Shown here: in pieces, positions 29,459 through 39,162 of the stretch
Numbering within the stretch: position 1 is the first letter of the stretch
Layout: the number at the start of each line of letters is the position of its first letter
NCBI GenBank assembly: GCA_016715075.1
Contig: JADKBK010000016.1
Span: forward strand, 1 to 64,000
Source of the DNA: Bacteroidales bacterium
GTDB lineage: Bacteria; Bacteroidota; Bacteroidia; Bacteroidales; VadinHA17
Reading direction: 5' to 3'
Length of the DNA stretch: 64,000 nucleotides
The notes under the pieces: generated by a model
Told to the model about the DNA's origin: nothing
Database searches by the model: none
Seen by the model: only the letters and a program-made list of their open reading frames with translations
Position numbers and translations under genes: made by a program

Positions 29459-30193
29459 ATGATAAGATTTCTCAATCTGATTTTTTTTGCAGGAATGATA
29501 GTTATGAACTATCTGGCAAATGCACTCCCTCTTAATGGTAAAACAACAGGAGGTATTTCAGATTCCTTTCCGAACCTGTTTGTACCGGCCGGAATAACCT
29601 TTTCGATATGGGGAGTAATATATCTGCTGCTGCTTGTTTATTGCATCATTCAATTCAGGGCTACAAACCAGGTAATCTCCGTAAATATCGGGTGGCTCTT
29701 TGGCATTTCATGCATACTGAACGCTCTCTGGATTGTATTCTGGCATTTTGGAAAACTTCCGTTGTCGATGATTGTGATGGTGGGAATGCTGGTTACTTTG
29801 ATCTATATAAATTTACTAATCAAAGAATTACCTGCAGGTATCATCAAAGCTTCATTCGGCATTTACCTGGGATGGATCTGCATCGCTGCAATTGCAAATG
29901 CTGTTGCACTTCTTGTTCATTACAACTGGCAGGGATTCGGATTTTCCGAAGAGTTTTGGACAATTGTTATGATCTCAGCCGGCGCCCTGATAACAATTCT
30001 CTCAATCCTGTATTTCAGGAATCCTTTTATCGGGCTTTCTGTTATATGGGCATTTACCGGAATAATTCTCAAGAGGCACTATGATTACAGATCAATTGTT
30101 ATAACAGCCGTTATCGGGATTGTACTGCTTGCAATAATAACAGTATACGAATTTATCAGGAAAAGTCTATCTGGCCAATCCCAAATGAATTAG
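29459..30193 (+). CDS. TspO-like tryptophan-rich membrane protein
   Basis: 244 residues, almost entirely hydrophobic with about seven membrane helices. MNYLANALPLNGKTTGGISD and AGITFSIWGVIYLLLLVYCI are characteristic of the long tryptophan-rich sensory (TspO/MBR-related) proteins of Bacteroidota and Firmicutes, which have a TspO-like core of five helices plus extra ones. Members bind tetrapyrroles or other hydrophobic ligands in better-known cases. Function here is unknown. It has no close operon partner; the next gene is convergent. Confidence 0.75.
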   Translation: MIRFLNLIFFAGMIVMNYLANALPLNGKTTGGISDSFPNLFVPAGITFSIWGVIYLLLLVYCIIQFRATNQVISVNIGWLFGISCILNALWIVFWHFGKLPLSMIVMVGMLVTLIYINLLIKELPAGIIKASFGIYLGWICIAAIANAVALLVHYNWQGFGFSEEFWTIVMISAGALITILSILYFRNPFIGLSVIWAFTGIILKRHYDYRSIVITAVIGIVLLAIITVYEFIRKSLSGQSQMN

Positions 30194-30233
30194 TCAGATT
30201 TCAAACCCCTTTTCTCCAGAAAGATTATAAGTC

Positions 30234-30883
30234 TTATTTGTTTGAGATGAGTGGTTTCTGCCTGATGAACTGACCATTTTCAATACAGCAGAGGATGAAA
30301 TGAGCAACTGCATTCCTGCTGATCATTGACTTAATCTTCACACTCCTGTCGATATCACATAAGGTTGTGAGGTTCTCATTCTTATCATTCAGTCCAACCG
30401 GACGGACAATAGTCCATTCAAGATCCGAATTCGCAATAATTTTCTCCTGCCTTTCGTGATCAGCGTAAGAGAAACGGATATTACTTATCCTCATCAGAAA
30501 TTTAAAAAAGCCGGAAGCATATCAGAACTATCTCCTACTCCTACAGCAGTCATGATTACAATTCTCCTGATACCTTTCTCCCCCATCGCTGTGACTGTAT
30601 TTTTTATACTCACCGACATTGTGTCAAGTGGGGTTGTTACCTTTTTGAAAAGACCCTGTGATACCGGAAAAAGATTCAGAGTACTAATGACTGCATCGCA
30701 GCCTTCAACAGCCTTTCTTACAGTTTCAATATCATTTGCGGTTCCCTTTACTATCTCAGCTCCTTTTAAAGTCAGAGAGTCAGGATTCCGAACAATACCT
30801 ATTACGCTATGTCCTCTTCTGATCGCCTCCCGGGCAACAAGCTGTCCGGTCCTGCCCGATATCCCAAGAATAAGAATTTTCAT
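30234..30883 (-). CDS. NAD(P)H-binding protein (NmrA / SDR-like), one frameshift
   Basis: About 216 residues when bridged, from the ATG at 30883. MKILILGISGRTGQLVAREA is the nucleotide-binding loop of atypical SDR proteins, followed by VIGIVRNPDSL and GCDAVISTLNLFPVS. The second half has the usual YADHERQEKIIANSDLEWTI, split by family convention into YADHERQEKII and LEWTIVRP, which is the typical NAD(P)H-binding C-terminal motif. The frame breaks in an A run at 30504-30509 (six on the plus strand; seven would restore PAFFKFLMRISN). It may bind NADPH and act as a reductase or sensor. It follows the F420-type gene by 23 bases and probably shares its transcript. Confidence 0.75.
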
Positions 30884-30906
30884 ACTTAACAATATTGATA
30901 TGCTTT

Positions 30907-31599
30907 TTACCTGATCAGCCGGAAATTAAAAACACCTGTCTGAATAGAACCCATAACCCTCAGCCAGATGGGAAGAAGAGATTCTGATGCCCTTGCCCCG
31001 CTTATATCACCAATATCCAACAGGTTTTCATTCTTCCATCCAATTTGCACAAGCAGCCGTTTTACCTCAGCTTTGGCAGCGTCATCATTACCGCAAATAT
31101 AGTTAATATGTTCTCCTCCACCTATCAGTCCGGGATTTACCATCAATCCGCACCACATTGTATTCAATGTCTTTACGACCTTTGCTCCCGGGAAGGTTTT
31201 CTGAATCTCCTCTCCGAGTGAATTGGTATTATTCAAACCAGGTAATAATGAGGGAGGCATTCCTTTACTGAAATCAAGGGGATTTGCAATATCAATCAGA
31301 ATTTTTCCCGACAGGTTGGCGGCACCTGCCAGCTTCAGGGCAGCTATTGAACTACCTCCATTAGTAGCATTAATTACTATCTCTCCAAAACGGGCAGCCT
31401 CCTCAAAGGTTCCAAGCTTAACACCTGTATTTGATTTATGCCATTCACTAAAAGAGGGATTACCGTAACTGTCCTTTGCATCAGACGAAAGTTTTTCCTT
31501 CACATTTCTTGTGCCCAGCATAACCTCATTCCCTAATTGAGTAAGTCTGGCAGCAATAGCCTGACCAACCGTACCTGTACCAATAATAGATATTTTCAT
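30907..31599 (-). CDS. NAD(P)-binding protein, F420H2:NADP oxidoreductase-like
   Basis: 230 residues. The N-terminal motif MKISIIGTGTVGQAIAARLT binds NADP, with LGTRNVKEK after the second strand. EIVINATNGGSSIAALKLAG and KILIDIANPLDF follow. EEIQKTFPGAKVVKTLNTMW and HINYICGNDDAAKAEVKRLL are the usual later segments of the family (NADP reductase with F420-type fold). In Bacteroidota, F420 is not expected, so the hydride partner is probably another cofactor or an unknown substrate. It is the first gene of a two-gene minus-strand operon. Confidence 0.85.
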   Translation of the reverse strand: MKISIIGTGTVGQAIAARLTQLGNEVMLGTRNVKEKLSSDAKDSYGNPSFSEWHKSNTGVKLGTFEEAARFGEIVINATNGGSSIAALKLAGAANLSGKILIDIANPLDFSKGMPPSLLPGLNNTNSLGEEIQKTFPGAKVVKTLNTMWCGLMVNPGLIGGGEHINYICGNDDAAKAEVKRLLVQIGWKNENLLDIGDISGARASESLLPIWLRVMGSIQTGVFNFRLIR

Positions 31600-31745
31600 G
31601 GCAGTAATAAATTAAAATGTAATTGATTTTTGAACTGAAATTAAAATCCTTGATGAATAATTAATGATCATGGAATTACTGTAATGATAAAACGGACGAG
31701 TGAGTAAAATGTTCATAGCCCCACAATCATATACACAGCATTCAT

Positions 31746-31774
31746 TTGGATTCATTTCTTTTCCTATATTTATG
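31746..31774 (+). promoter_or_regulatory. Putative Bacteroidota-type promoter for the DUF5107-TPR gene
   Basis: TTG at 31746-31748 and TATTTATG at 31767-31774, an 18-base spacing, close to the TTG / TAnnTTTG arrangement of Bacteroidota housekeeping promoters (one mismatch in the -7 box). Start codon is 18 bases further on. Confidence 0.35.
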
Positions 31775-31791
31775 GGATAAAATATGACAAT

Positions 31792-34700
31792 ATGAAAAGC
31801 AACAGACTTTTGGTTACACTATTATTTATAGCAAGTTTCATACTTCTTGCCAGTGAAAATCTTTTAGCACAGGTTAAGATTTCAGAAGAGGAATGGATTA
31901 TTCCCACCTATAAAGTGAATGCTCCTGATAAAAATCCGATGTTCTTCAAGGGAGAATCGTATCAGGGAGCCTCCAAGTATATCTATCCCTATAGTATGAA
32001 TGATGCAATTTCAAATCAGAAAGAGGATCATGGCTGGAAGGCGCTGATACTTGAGAATGAATATATTAAATTATGTGTTACCCCTGAGATCGGAGGAAAG
32101 ATCTTTTATGGTACCGACAAGACAAGCGGGTATAACTTTCTTTATAAGAACGATGTATTTAAACCATCCAATATCGGAATGCTTGGGGCTTGGGTTTCCG
32201 GCGGTATTGAATGGTGCGTTATTCATCACCACAGGGCTTCGACACTCCTGCCGGTGGATTATGAACTGGTTGAAAATAAGGATGGAAGCAAGACTGTCTG
32301 GATAGGTGAAACTGAACCACGTCACCGCATGAGATGGACCATCGGAATTACATCCTATCCCGGGAAGTCATATTTCTCAGCTGAAGTAAAGATCCATAAT
32401 CCTACCTCCTATACCAATACATTCTTATACTGGGCCAATGTAGCGGTTCATACCAATAAGGAGTACCAGGTGATCTTCCCTCCCAGTGTTCAGGTTGCCA
32501 CATTCCATGCAAAAAACAGTTTCACACACTGGCCTTTTTCAACAGACATTTATAACGGACAGGATTTTACAAAAGGTGTGGATCTGAGCTGGTGGAAGAA
32601 TTCTCCTGAAGCTAATTCCTACTTTGCCTACGACCTGAAAGAAGATTTCATGGGTGCATATGACCATGGTAAGCAGACGGGAACAGTGGAAATAGGAGAT
32701 CATAATATTGTCAAGGGAGCAAAATTATGGGAATGGGGATCAGCAGAAAAAGGACAGGCTACTGAAGCGGTCCTTACTGAAAAAGCAGGTCCGTATGCCG
32801 AAATTATGGTCGGGGCATTCTCCGACAATCAGCCCGATTACAGCTGGATCAAACCATATGAGGTGAAAACATTCAAACAGTACTGGTATCCGGTGAAGGA
32901 TATACAGGGATTTAAATACGCAAACCTGAATGGAGCCGTAAATCTCGAAAAAAGAGAGGATAACAAACTATTTCTGGGTTACTATTCCACACAGAAGGTA
33001 AATAAAGCAAAAATAATCCTCAGAAACGGAGATAAAGTGGTTTTTGAAAAGAACCTGACAATATCTCCGGAAACTGCCTTCACAGGATCCGTGAAAATAG
33101 ATGGCCAGTATAAATTGACGGACCTCTATACCGAACTGATGAATACCGAAACGAATGAAATACTTGTTTCATATCAGCCAGTGGAGCAAAAGGTTGTGAC
33201 TGACCTCCCGGAGACAGTCAAAAAACCCGACCTGCCAAAAGATATAAAAAGTGTCGAAGAGCTATACCTGACAGGAAGCAGGATTCTGCAATTCTACAAT
33301 CCGACACTGAATGCCATGGATTATTTTGACGAAGCTCTAAAGCGTGACCCTAATGACATCAGGACAAATCTTGCAGTAGGTAACATTCACCTCAGAAACG
33401 GAGAATATGAAATTGCCAGGAGCTATTTCAGCAGGGCAATCGCAAGGCTTACAAAGGACTACACCAGACCCTCTGCATGTGAAGCACTCTATATGCAGGG
33501 ATTGACTCTGAAAGCCATGGAACTCTATGATGAAGCAATTGATACACTTTACCGTGCAACATGGGATTATGCATTTCATTCTTCAGCATATATTGAACTT
33601 GCGAGGATATCATGCCTGAGAGGTGAGCTGAACAAAGCGCTGAGCCAGATCAATGAATCATTATCAACCAATGCAGTGAATAACAGCGCTATAAACCTCA
33701 AAGCCTCAATACTGAGAAACCTTGGTGATACTGAAGGAGCAAAAAAAACAATTGCCGAAATCATTGCTAAGGACCCACTCGACTTCAGGGCTGGAAATGA
33801 AAACTACCTTATAGCTAAGAAAGCAGGTGATATAAAGCAGAGTGAAGTCATTCTTTCTGACCTGAAAAGGAAGATGAGAGCTTTTGAACAGAACTACCTT
33901 GAACTTGCAACAGGGTATATCAATGATGGGCTATACAGTGAAGCCGAAGAGGTACTCAGTGGCTTTGAAGGACAGAACCAGGAGATAAAATATTACCTCG
34001 GATACCTTCAGGACAGAAAAGGAAACAAAACTGAAGCTGCGAAGTATTTCAGGGAAGCATCTGATATGTCAGTCGACTATGGATTTCCGTTCCGGCTTGA
34101 AACCGTAAAAGTCCTTCAGCTGGCATCCGGATATAACCCGGCAGACGCTAAACCGTATTACTACATGGGAAATCTCCTGTATGACAAACAACCGGGTAAA
34201 GCCCTGGAAGAATGGCAGAATGCAGTAAAGATTGATCCTTCAATGGCCATTGCCTGGAGAAATTTAGGATTTGGATATTATTATCATGCCCATGATCTCA
34301 CTAAAGCGATCAACGCGTATGAAAAAGCTATTTCACTTAAAAAGGATGATCCTATATATTATGCAGAGCTTGATCCTCTTTACGAAATGAATAATACGGC
34401 TATCGGAACAAGATCTAAACTTTTTGAGTCAAAGCATGAAATTGTAAGGCAGCGTGATGACTCCTTCGTTCGTGAAATAATTGTCCTGAACCTGTCAGTA
34501 CAATCAGAAAAAGCTGTGGAATACCTGAAAAGCAGCAGTTTCCATTTTCGTGAAGGAAGCTCAAGGGTAAGAGATATTACTGCTGACGCATATTTGCTTC
34601 TCGGGAAAAAATATCTTGAAGAAAAGAAATATGATAAGGCGCTCGGGCAGTTTATTGCAATAAATGAGAGAGCCGACAGGGACGATTCTGACGGAAGCAT

Positions 34701-35121
34701 GGAAGACATAAGAAATCCGCAGATCAATTATTTCATAGGACTTGCCTATGAGGCTTTGGGTAAAAAAAGTGAGGCAAAATCATACTTCAGCAAATCTAAG
34801 GATCAACTGCTCCGTGATGTCAATTATATTACATATTACCAGGGGTTAAGTTTTATTAAGCTTGGCAATAAAAATAAAGCGGCAGGATATTTTAAAGCAC
34901 TTATCAGTGAAGGTGAAAAGAAGATGAACGCAGCTGAGGATGTTGATTTCTTTGCCAAGTTCGGTGAACGGGAAGCTGAAAATGTAAGGCTGTCAAATGC
35001 ATATTTGCTTAAAGGTTTGGGCTATAAGGGACTTGGTGATGCCAAAGCAGCCAGTGAAAACCTGAAAAAAGCGGCAGAGTTATCAGCTAGTAATCTGTGG
35101 GCAGAGGTGGAGCTGAAATAG
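31792..35121 (+). CDS. Secreted DUF5107 protein with C-terminal TPR repeats
   Basis: 1109 residues. A signal peptide (LLVTLLFIASFILLASENLLAQ) precedes an N-terminal DUF5107 domain (about 40-400): ILENEYIKLCVTPEIGGKIF, YKNDVFKPSNIGMLGAWVSG, GGIEWCVIHHHRAST, LYWANVAVHTNKEYQVIFPP. This is a galactose-mutarotase-like beta fold. From about 490 to the end there are many tetratricopeptide units (AMDYFDEALKRDPND, ALEEWQNAVKIDPSMAIAWR, AINAYEKAISLKKDDP). Related proteins accompany polysaccharide-degrading genes, and some DUF5107 proteins are suspected glycosidases, but no activity is established. It converges on a GH2 enzyme, and a structured element lies in the 101-base gap. Confidence 0.8.
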   Translation: MKSNRLLVTLLFIASFILLASENLLAQVKISEEEWIIPTYKVNAPDKNPMFFKGESYQGASKYIYPYSMNDAISNQKEDHGWKALILENEYIKLCVTPEIGGKIFYGTDKTSGYNFLYKNDVFKPSNIGMLGAWVSGGIEWCVIHHHRASTLLPVDYELVENKDGSKTVWIGETEPRHRMRWTIGITSYPGKSYFSAEVKIHNPTSYTNTFLYWANVAVHTNKEYQVIFPPSVQVATFHAKNSFTHWPFSTDIYNGQDFTKGVDLSWWKNSPEANSYFAYDLKEDFMGAYDHGKQTGTVEIGDHNIVKGAKLWEWGSAEKGQATEAVLTEKAGPYAEIMVGAFSDNQPDYSWIKPYEVKTFKQYWYPVKDIQGFKYANLNGAVNLEKREDNKLFLGYYSTQKVNKAKIILRNGDKVVFEKNLTISPETAFTGSVKIDGQYKLTDLYTELMNTETNEILVSYQPVEQKVVTDLPETVKKPDLPKDIKSVEELYLTGSRILQFYNPTLNAMDYFDEALKRDPNDIRTNLAVGNIHLRNGEYEIARSYFSRAIARLTKDYTRPSACEALYMQGLTLKAMELYDEAIDTLYRATWDYAFHSSAYIELARISCLRGELNKALSQINESLSTNAVNNSAINLKASILRNLGDTEGAKKTIAEIIAKDPLDFRAGNENYLIAKKAGDIKQSEVILSDLKRKMRAFEQNYLELATGYINDGLYSEAEEVLSGFEGQNQEIKYYLGYLQDRKGNKTEAAKYFREASDMSVDYGFPFRLETVKVLQLASGYNPADAKPYYYMGNLLYDKQPGKALEEWQNAVKIDPSMAIAWRNLGFGYYYHAHDLTKAINAYEKAISLKKDDPIYYAELDPLYEMNNTAIGTRSKLFESKHEIVRQRDDSFVREIIVLNLSVQSEKAVEYLKSSSFHFREGSSRVRDITADAYLLLGKKYLEEKKYDKALGQFIAINERADRDDSDGSMEDIRNPQINYFIGLAYEALGKKSEAKSYFSKSKDQLLRDVNYITYYQGLSFIKLGNKNKAAGYFKALISEGEKKMNAAEDVDFFAKFGEREAENVRLSNAYLLKGLGYKGLGDAKAASENLKKAAELSASNLWAEVELK

Positions 35122-35123
35122 TT

Positions 35124-35222
35124 AGCCTCATCCCCTGCCCCTTCTCCCGCGGGAGAAGGGGTTCAGGAATCATTTAATGAATCCTTTAGGCCCTCTCACC
35201 CGGGAGAGGGGTCGAAGTGAGG
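35124..35222. terminator. Multi-hairpin element filling a convergent gap
   Basis: Outer arms AGCCTCA and TGAGGCT enclose three hairpins: CCCTTCTCCCG/CGGGAGAAGGG, then AGGAATCATT/AATGAATCCT (one mismatch), then CCCTCTC-ACC-CGGGAGAGGG. The element spans almost exactly the sequence between the two stop codons at 35121 and 35223. Its position suggests a two-way terminator. Similar CTCCCGCGGGAG hairpin units are widespread in bacterial genomes. Confidence 0.65.
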
Positions 35223-38200
35223 CTATGGAAGAACCAGCCTGACTGTCATTCTGAAATCATACCTCCGGGGCATTACCTGGTAAGCAGGAAATACAGAGAG
35301 TGCTGTACAACCAACACCGCTTGTGGCATAATCAAAGTTAAAGGTTATACCGTCCGAACGTTTAAGCTGGAATGGATATAATGCCTTTGTAAGATTGTCA
35401 GCTGTATATGGTTGTGCACTGAAGTTAAAAAGCTTCTCTCCGCTGAACTCCAGTCCAGTCCCGTTTTCACTGGTCATCCTGACCCACCGGTTATCACATC
35501 TTAAACCATAGTCCTGTGGTATAAGGTAAGGTTCATACATCTGATCCACAGTGGACTTGTAGATCCCGGTTTTATAGCCTGATTTCCTGTCAGGATAATT
35601 TTCCTGCGGACCTCTCCCATACCACTTGACATTATCCAGGCTCTTTGAAAGTGTCCATTCCACTCCTACTCTTGGCAGCCATGCCGGTACATCTCCATCA
35701 GGCAGTACAGTATGGTCAATAGTTATCTCCCCGCTGCTGTCAATATGGTATTTAAAATGATTTATAAAACCTCCGCCTGATGCTGCCAGCATCGCGACAT
35801 TACTTATTTCAATATTAATACTCTCATCATCAAACCTTTCTGTTTTGAAAACATCATTCACAACTCTCATATTGCTGAGTCCGGCCGAGTACCATTCAGA
35901 AGCCGGCATATGACCTGAGCCATCGGTCCTGTGCCTTGTATTTGAAACAGTATAGCTCCATTCATCAGTTTCATTGGCCAGAGGGGCACGCCAGACATTC
36001 AGTCCCGGACCCTTAACAATAAGTTCTTCACCCCGGACTTTCATTGAAATAAGCCTTCCTCCGGTTTTATCAAAAATATATTCAAATCCTTCTCCCGAAA
36101 CTGAAAGCAAATTATTTTCCTCTTTAATTGTAAGTTTACCGGCAGGGGCTTTTTGTTCTTTCGGTGCCGGACTGAACCATGGTAGCTCAAGCTGGTTCCA
36201 GGCAATTTCAAAGCCAGGCTCTGCCCATTCACTTTTCTCTTTCTGAATGAAGCTGATCAGCAACCGGTACTCTTTCCATGGTCTCAGCTCCGGCTTTTTA
36301 AACGGGACAGTCACAACAGTTTTTTCCTGGGGCCCGAGGCTGATTGACATCTCTCCCTGATCAAGGATATCACCATCGGCCGTCAGCTTCCAGACAGCCT
36401 GTAACCTGTCAAGGTTAGTAAAAAGATATCTGTTTGCTACTTCAATCTCGCCCTTTTCTGCTGCAACAAGTCTTGCATTGACAGGCTGGGCTGACTTTTT
36501 AATCTGCCACATCTCAGGCTGAGGCCTCCTGTCAGGCCAGATAGCTCCGTATGTTCTGGCACCTATACCATAGCTGAAAAATTCACCCTGCTCACCCATC
36601 TCTTCAAAATCGAGCCACAGGGCAGCCTCTCTCTTTAGTGAAGCCGTCGGGTTTTTCAGAAGAGCTGCAGAGACATATTTACTGAAAATACCGACCCGGT
36701 CGATAATTGCATCTGAAATATAGGCCGTCGTTTCCTGACCGTGAATTTCCACATTTCTCCCTATATTTACGGGGAAAGGGGCATTGATTATGTTACCCGA
36801 CACTGCTGCCAAAGAGCTCTCTTTTCCATCTATTGTAAGAGAGATTTTCGCTCCATCGTAGGTTGCAGTTACCTGATGCCAGTTGTTTTCCCAATTATCC
36901 GGAAGGGCTATCTGAACCTTATGCTTTGCAGTTGTGGTAAGATAAAATTCGAGCGAATCCTTTCTGATCTGATGTAATCCAAACTGCCAGGATCCCTTGG
37001 TTATGAGCGTACCGGCAGAACTGCTGAGAGCTCGCGGGTATACCATCAGTGTCAGTGACAACTGGTTACCGCTGATCTCAAGAGCTTCATCCCTGTAGAC
37101 TTCAACCCACTGGTCGTGACCATTCAGGTCAATACCCAGGCCATCCTGTGACTTAACCAGCTTTGCCCGTCCCATGACATTTACCTGTACATCATTTCCG
37201 GAAACATCTTTTAATGTTTTTACCTTTTCAGTTATTCCTGTACTCACGAAATCCCAGATGGCACCGCCCATGCTTCTCGGATGGCTGTAGAAGGCATCCC
37301 AGTATTCATCCAGACCTCCTCCTCCGTTTCCGGTAACAGCCAGGTATTCATCGAGAAAGGAAGGTCGTGGATCGATGCTGTCAGGCACAAGAAATACTTT
37401 AGTGATCAGGTCAGAAATCCGGGGATACCTCGGCCCGATAATTTCCTCGCATTTATGTGAAAAGGCGTTTCCGCCGTACATCCAATAACGTGTCTTATCG
37501 TATTTTTTACCTTCATCGATCACAGCACAGATATTGTCACCTTCACCGCTTTCGTTGCCGGCACTCCAGAAAAGGACACTCGGATGATTCCTGTCACGCA
37601 GAACCATCTTACGGGCTCTCTCACGATACATTGATTCCCACTCCTTCATTCCCGAAACATACTCTGTGGCATGCGATTCATCCCCTGTCTCATCCGCTAT
37701 ATATATGCCATATTCATCGGCAAGTTCCAGATATCTTATGACAGGAGGATAATGAGAAGTCCTCACACAGTTAATATTAAACTGCTTAAGCAAAGCCATA
37801 TCTTTCCTTATTGTCTCCTCATTCATTGTGTGCCCCAGAGTCGGATGCTGCATGTGACTGTTAATTCCATTCAGCTTTACAGCCATTCCGTTCAGATAAA
37901 ATACCTGGTTACGTATTTCAGTCTCCTTGAATCCAATCCTGCCGCTAATCACTTCAATAGCCTTACCTTCAGGGCTTAATAGTTCAAAGACCAGCGTATA
38001 TAGATTAGGATATTCAGCAGACCATTTGGCCGGATTGCTGATATCATCACTCAGTCTGATTGTTTGCAGTGAAGAGGATAAAATATCAAATTTATCAGAT
38101 TTCAACACCTTAACAGTGTGTTTACCTGCATCATAAAGTGTTGCACGAAGTGAAAAACCACTGCCTGTGGCTGAAGTGTAGTTTTTAAGATCCACTGATA

Positions 38201-38984
38201 AATCGAGACGTGCGTTAATATAGTTCTTGTCAAGATCTGTAGTGGCATGCCAGTCAAAAATATGGAATTCAGGAGTTGCGAAGAGCCAGACATCATCAAA
38301 AATACCAGCCAGTCGCCAATAATCCTGGTCTTCCAGATAGTAGCCATCACTGTATTTATAAACATTCACTGCTATTGTATTCCTGCCCGGTTTAAGATAT
38401 CGTGTGATATTATATTCTGCAGGTTCCTGAGCGCCCTCGTTATAACCTGCCTGCCTGCCGTTTATCCAGATAAAAGAGGCAGATGCTGTCTTTTCCATCC
38501 TCAGGAAGATCTCTTTATCTTTCCAGGAAGCTGGCAGAGTGAATACCCTGCTATAGGATCCTGTAGGATTATATTCTCCTGGAACACGGGGCGGATCAGG
38601 AGGAAAAGGGGTCTGCACATTCCTGAAGAGCGGATCTCCGTATCCCTGCATTTCCCAGTTTGAAGGAACATGAATGGTATCCCATTTTCTGTCATTGTAG
38701 TTCTCCTCAAAAAAATTGGCGGGAGTTCCTTCGGGTGTCTCAGCAAAATGAAACTTCCACGTTCCGTTTAATGAATAAAATGATGATGAACTGCTCCTGA
38801 TGTTTTTCAGAGCCTCATCAACAGTTGCATATGGAACCAGTGGTGTATGACCTTCTTCCTGATTTAGCCCGAATACTTCAGTATTTTCGATGTAGTTGTA
38901 AATATCTGAGAGAAAAGGTTTTTCCTGCGCTGCAGCAAAATTATAAACTGCGCACAAAACGATAATGGCAAGTAGCTTCTTCAT
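35223..38984 (-). CDS. Secreted GH2 beta-galactosidase-like enzyme with inserted LamG domain
   Basis: About 1253 residues from the ATG at 38984, which yields the signal peptide MKKLLAIIVLCAVYNFAAAQ; upstream in-frame ATGs are poor starts. The GH2 sugar-binding, immunoglobulin-like and TIM-barrel domains are in order: LNGTWKFHFAETPEG, KTASASFIWINGRQAGY, LNGINSHMQHPTLGHTM. The acid/base Glu is in WSAGNESGEGDN (about 478), the nucleophile Glu in PSFLDEYLAVTGNGGGGLDE (about 545). Inserted at about 600-790 is a LamG-like jelly-roll domain (WQFGLHQIRKDSLEFYL, WHQVTATYDGAKISLTIDGK), then the usual Bgal small-chain region. It hydrolyses a beta-galactoside, probably in the periplasm or at the surface. 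Confidence 0.88.
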   Translation of the reverse strand: MKKLLAIIVLCAVYNFAAAQEKPFLSDIYNYIENTEVFGLNQEEGHTPLVPYATVDEALKNIRSSSSSFYSLNGTWKFHFAETPEGTPANFFEENYNDRKWDTIHVPSNWEMQGYGDPLFRNVQTPFPPDPPRVPGEYNPTGSYSRVFTLPASWKDKEIFLRMEKTASASFIWINGRQAGYNEGAQEPAEYNITRYLKPGRNTIAVNVYKYSDGYYLEDQDYWRLAGIFDDVWLFATPEFHIFDWHATTDLDKNYINARLDLSVDLKNYTSATGSGFSLRATLYDAGKHTVKVLKSDKFDILSSSLQTIRLSDDISNPAKWSAEYPNLYTLVFELLSPEGKAIEVISGRIGFKETEIRNQVFYLNGMAVKLNGINSHMQHPTLGHTMNEETIRKDMALLKQFNINCVRTSHYPPVIRYLELADEYGIYIADETGDESHATEYVSGMKEWESMYRERARKMVLRDRNHPSVLFWSAGNESGEGDNICAVIDEGKKYDKTRYWMYGGNAFSHKCEEIIGPRYPRISDLITKVFLVPDSIDPRPSFLDEYLAVTGNGGGGLDEYWDAFYSHPRSMGGAIWDFVSTGITEKVKTLKDVSGNDVQVNVMGRAKLVKSQDGLGIDLNGHDQWVEVYRDEALEISGNQLSLTLMVYPRALSSSAGTLITKGSWQFGLHQIRKDSLEFYLTTTAKHKVQIALPDNWENNWHQVTATYDGAKISLTIDGKESSLAAVSGNIINAPFPVNIGRNVEIHGQETTAYISDAIIDRVGIFSKYVSAALLKNPTASLKREAALWLDFEEMGEQGEFFSYGIGARTYGAIWPDRRPQPEMWQIKKSAQPVNARLVAAEKGEIEVANRYLFTNLDRLQAVWKLTADGDILDQGEMSISLGPQEKTVVTVPFKKPELRPWKEYRLLISFIQKEKSEWAEPGFEIAWNQLELPWFSPAPKEQKAPAGKLTIKEENNLLSVSGEGFEYIFDKTGGRLISMKVRGEELIVKGPGLNVWRAPLANETDEWSYTVSNTRHRTDGSGHMPASEWYSAGLSNMRVVNDVFKTERFDDESINIEISNVAMLAASGGGFINHFKYHIDSSGEITIDHTVLPDGDVPAWLPRVGVEWTLSKSLDNVKWYGRGPQENYPDRKSGYKTGIYKSTVDQMYEPYLIPQDYGLRCDNRWVRMTSENGTGLEFSGEKLFNFSAQPYTADNLTKALYPFQLKRSDGITFNFDYATSGVGCTALSVFPAYQVMPRRYDFRMTVRLVLP

Positions 38985-39070
38985 ATCTGTTGTAACATTC
39001 ATATACATCGAAATATACACAAAATGTCTCCAAAAAGTTTTAACTGATCTTATAATAAATAAAAATTGTC

Positions 39071-39078
39071 TAATTTTG
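39071..39078 (+). promoter_or_regulatory. Putative -7 promoter box upstream of the M16 peptidase
   Basis: TAATTTTG matches the Bacteroidota -7 consensus TAnnTTTG exactly, about 85 bases before the peptidase start. No good TTG is seen at -33, so the call is tentative. Confidence 0.3.
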
Positions 39079-39162
39079 AATGAGACACTTCCTTAATCTG
39101 CAATTAAAGTATCTGTACATAATAATTATCTTTTTAAAAAATACACTAAATCATTAATTGAA

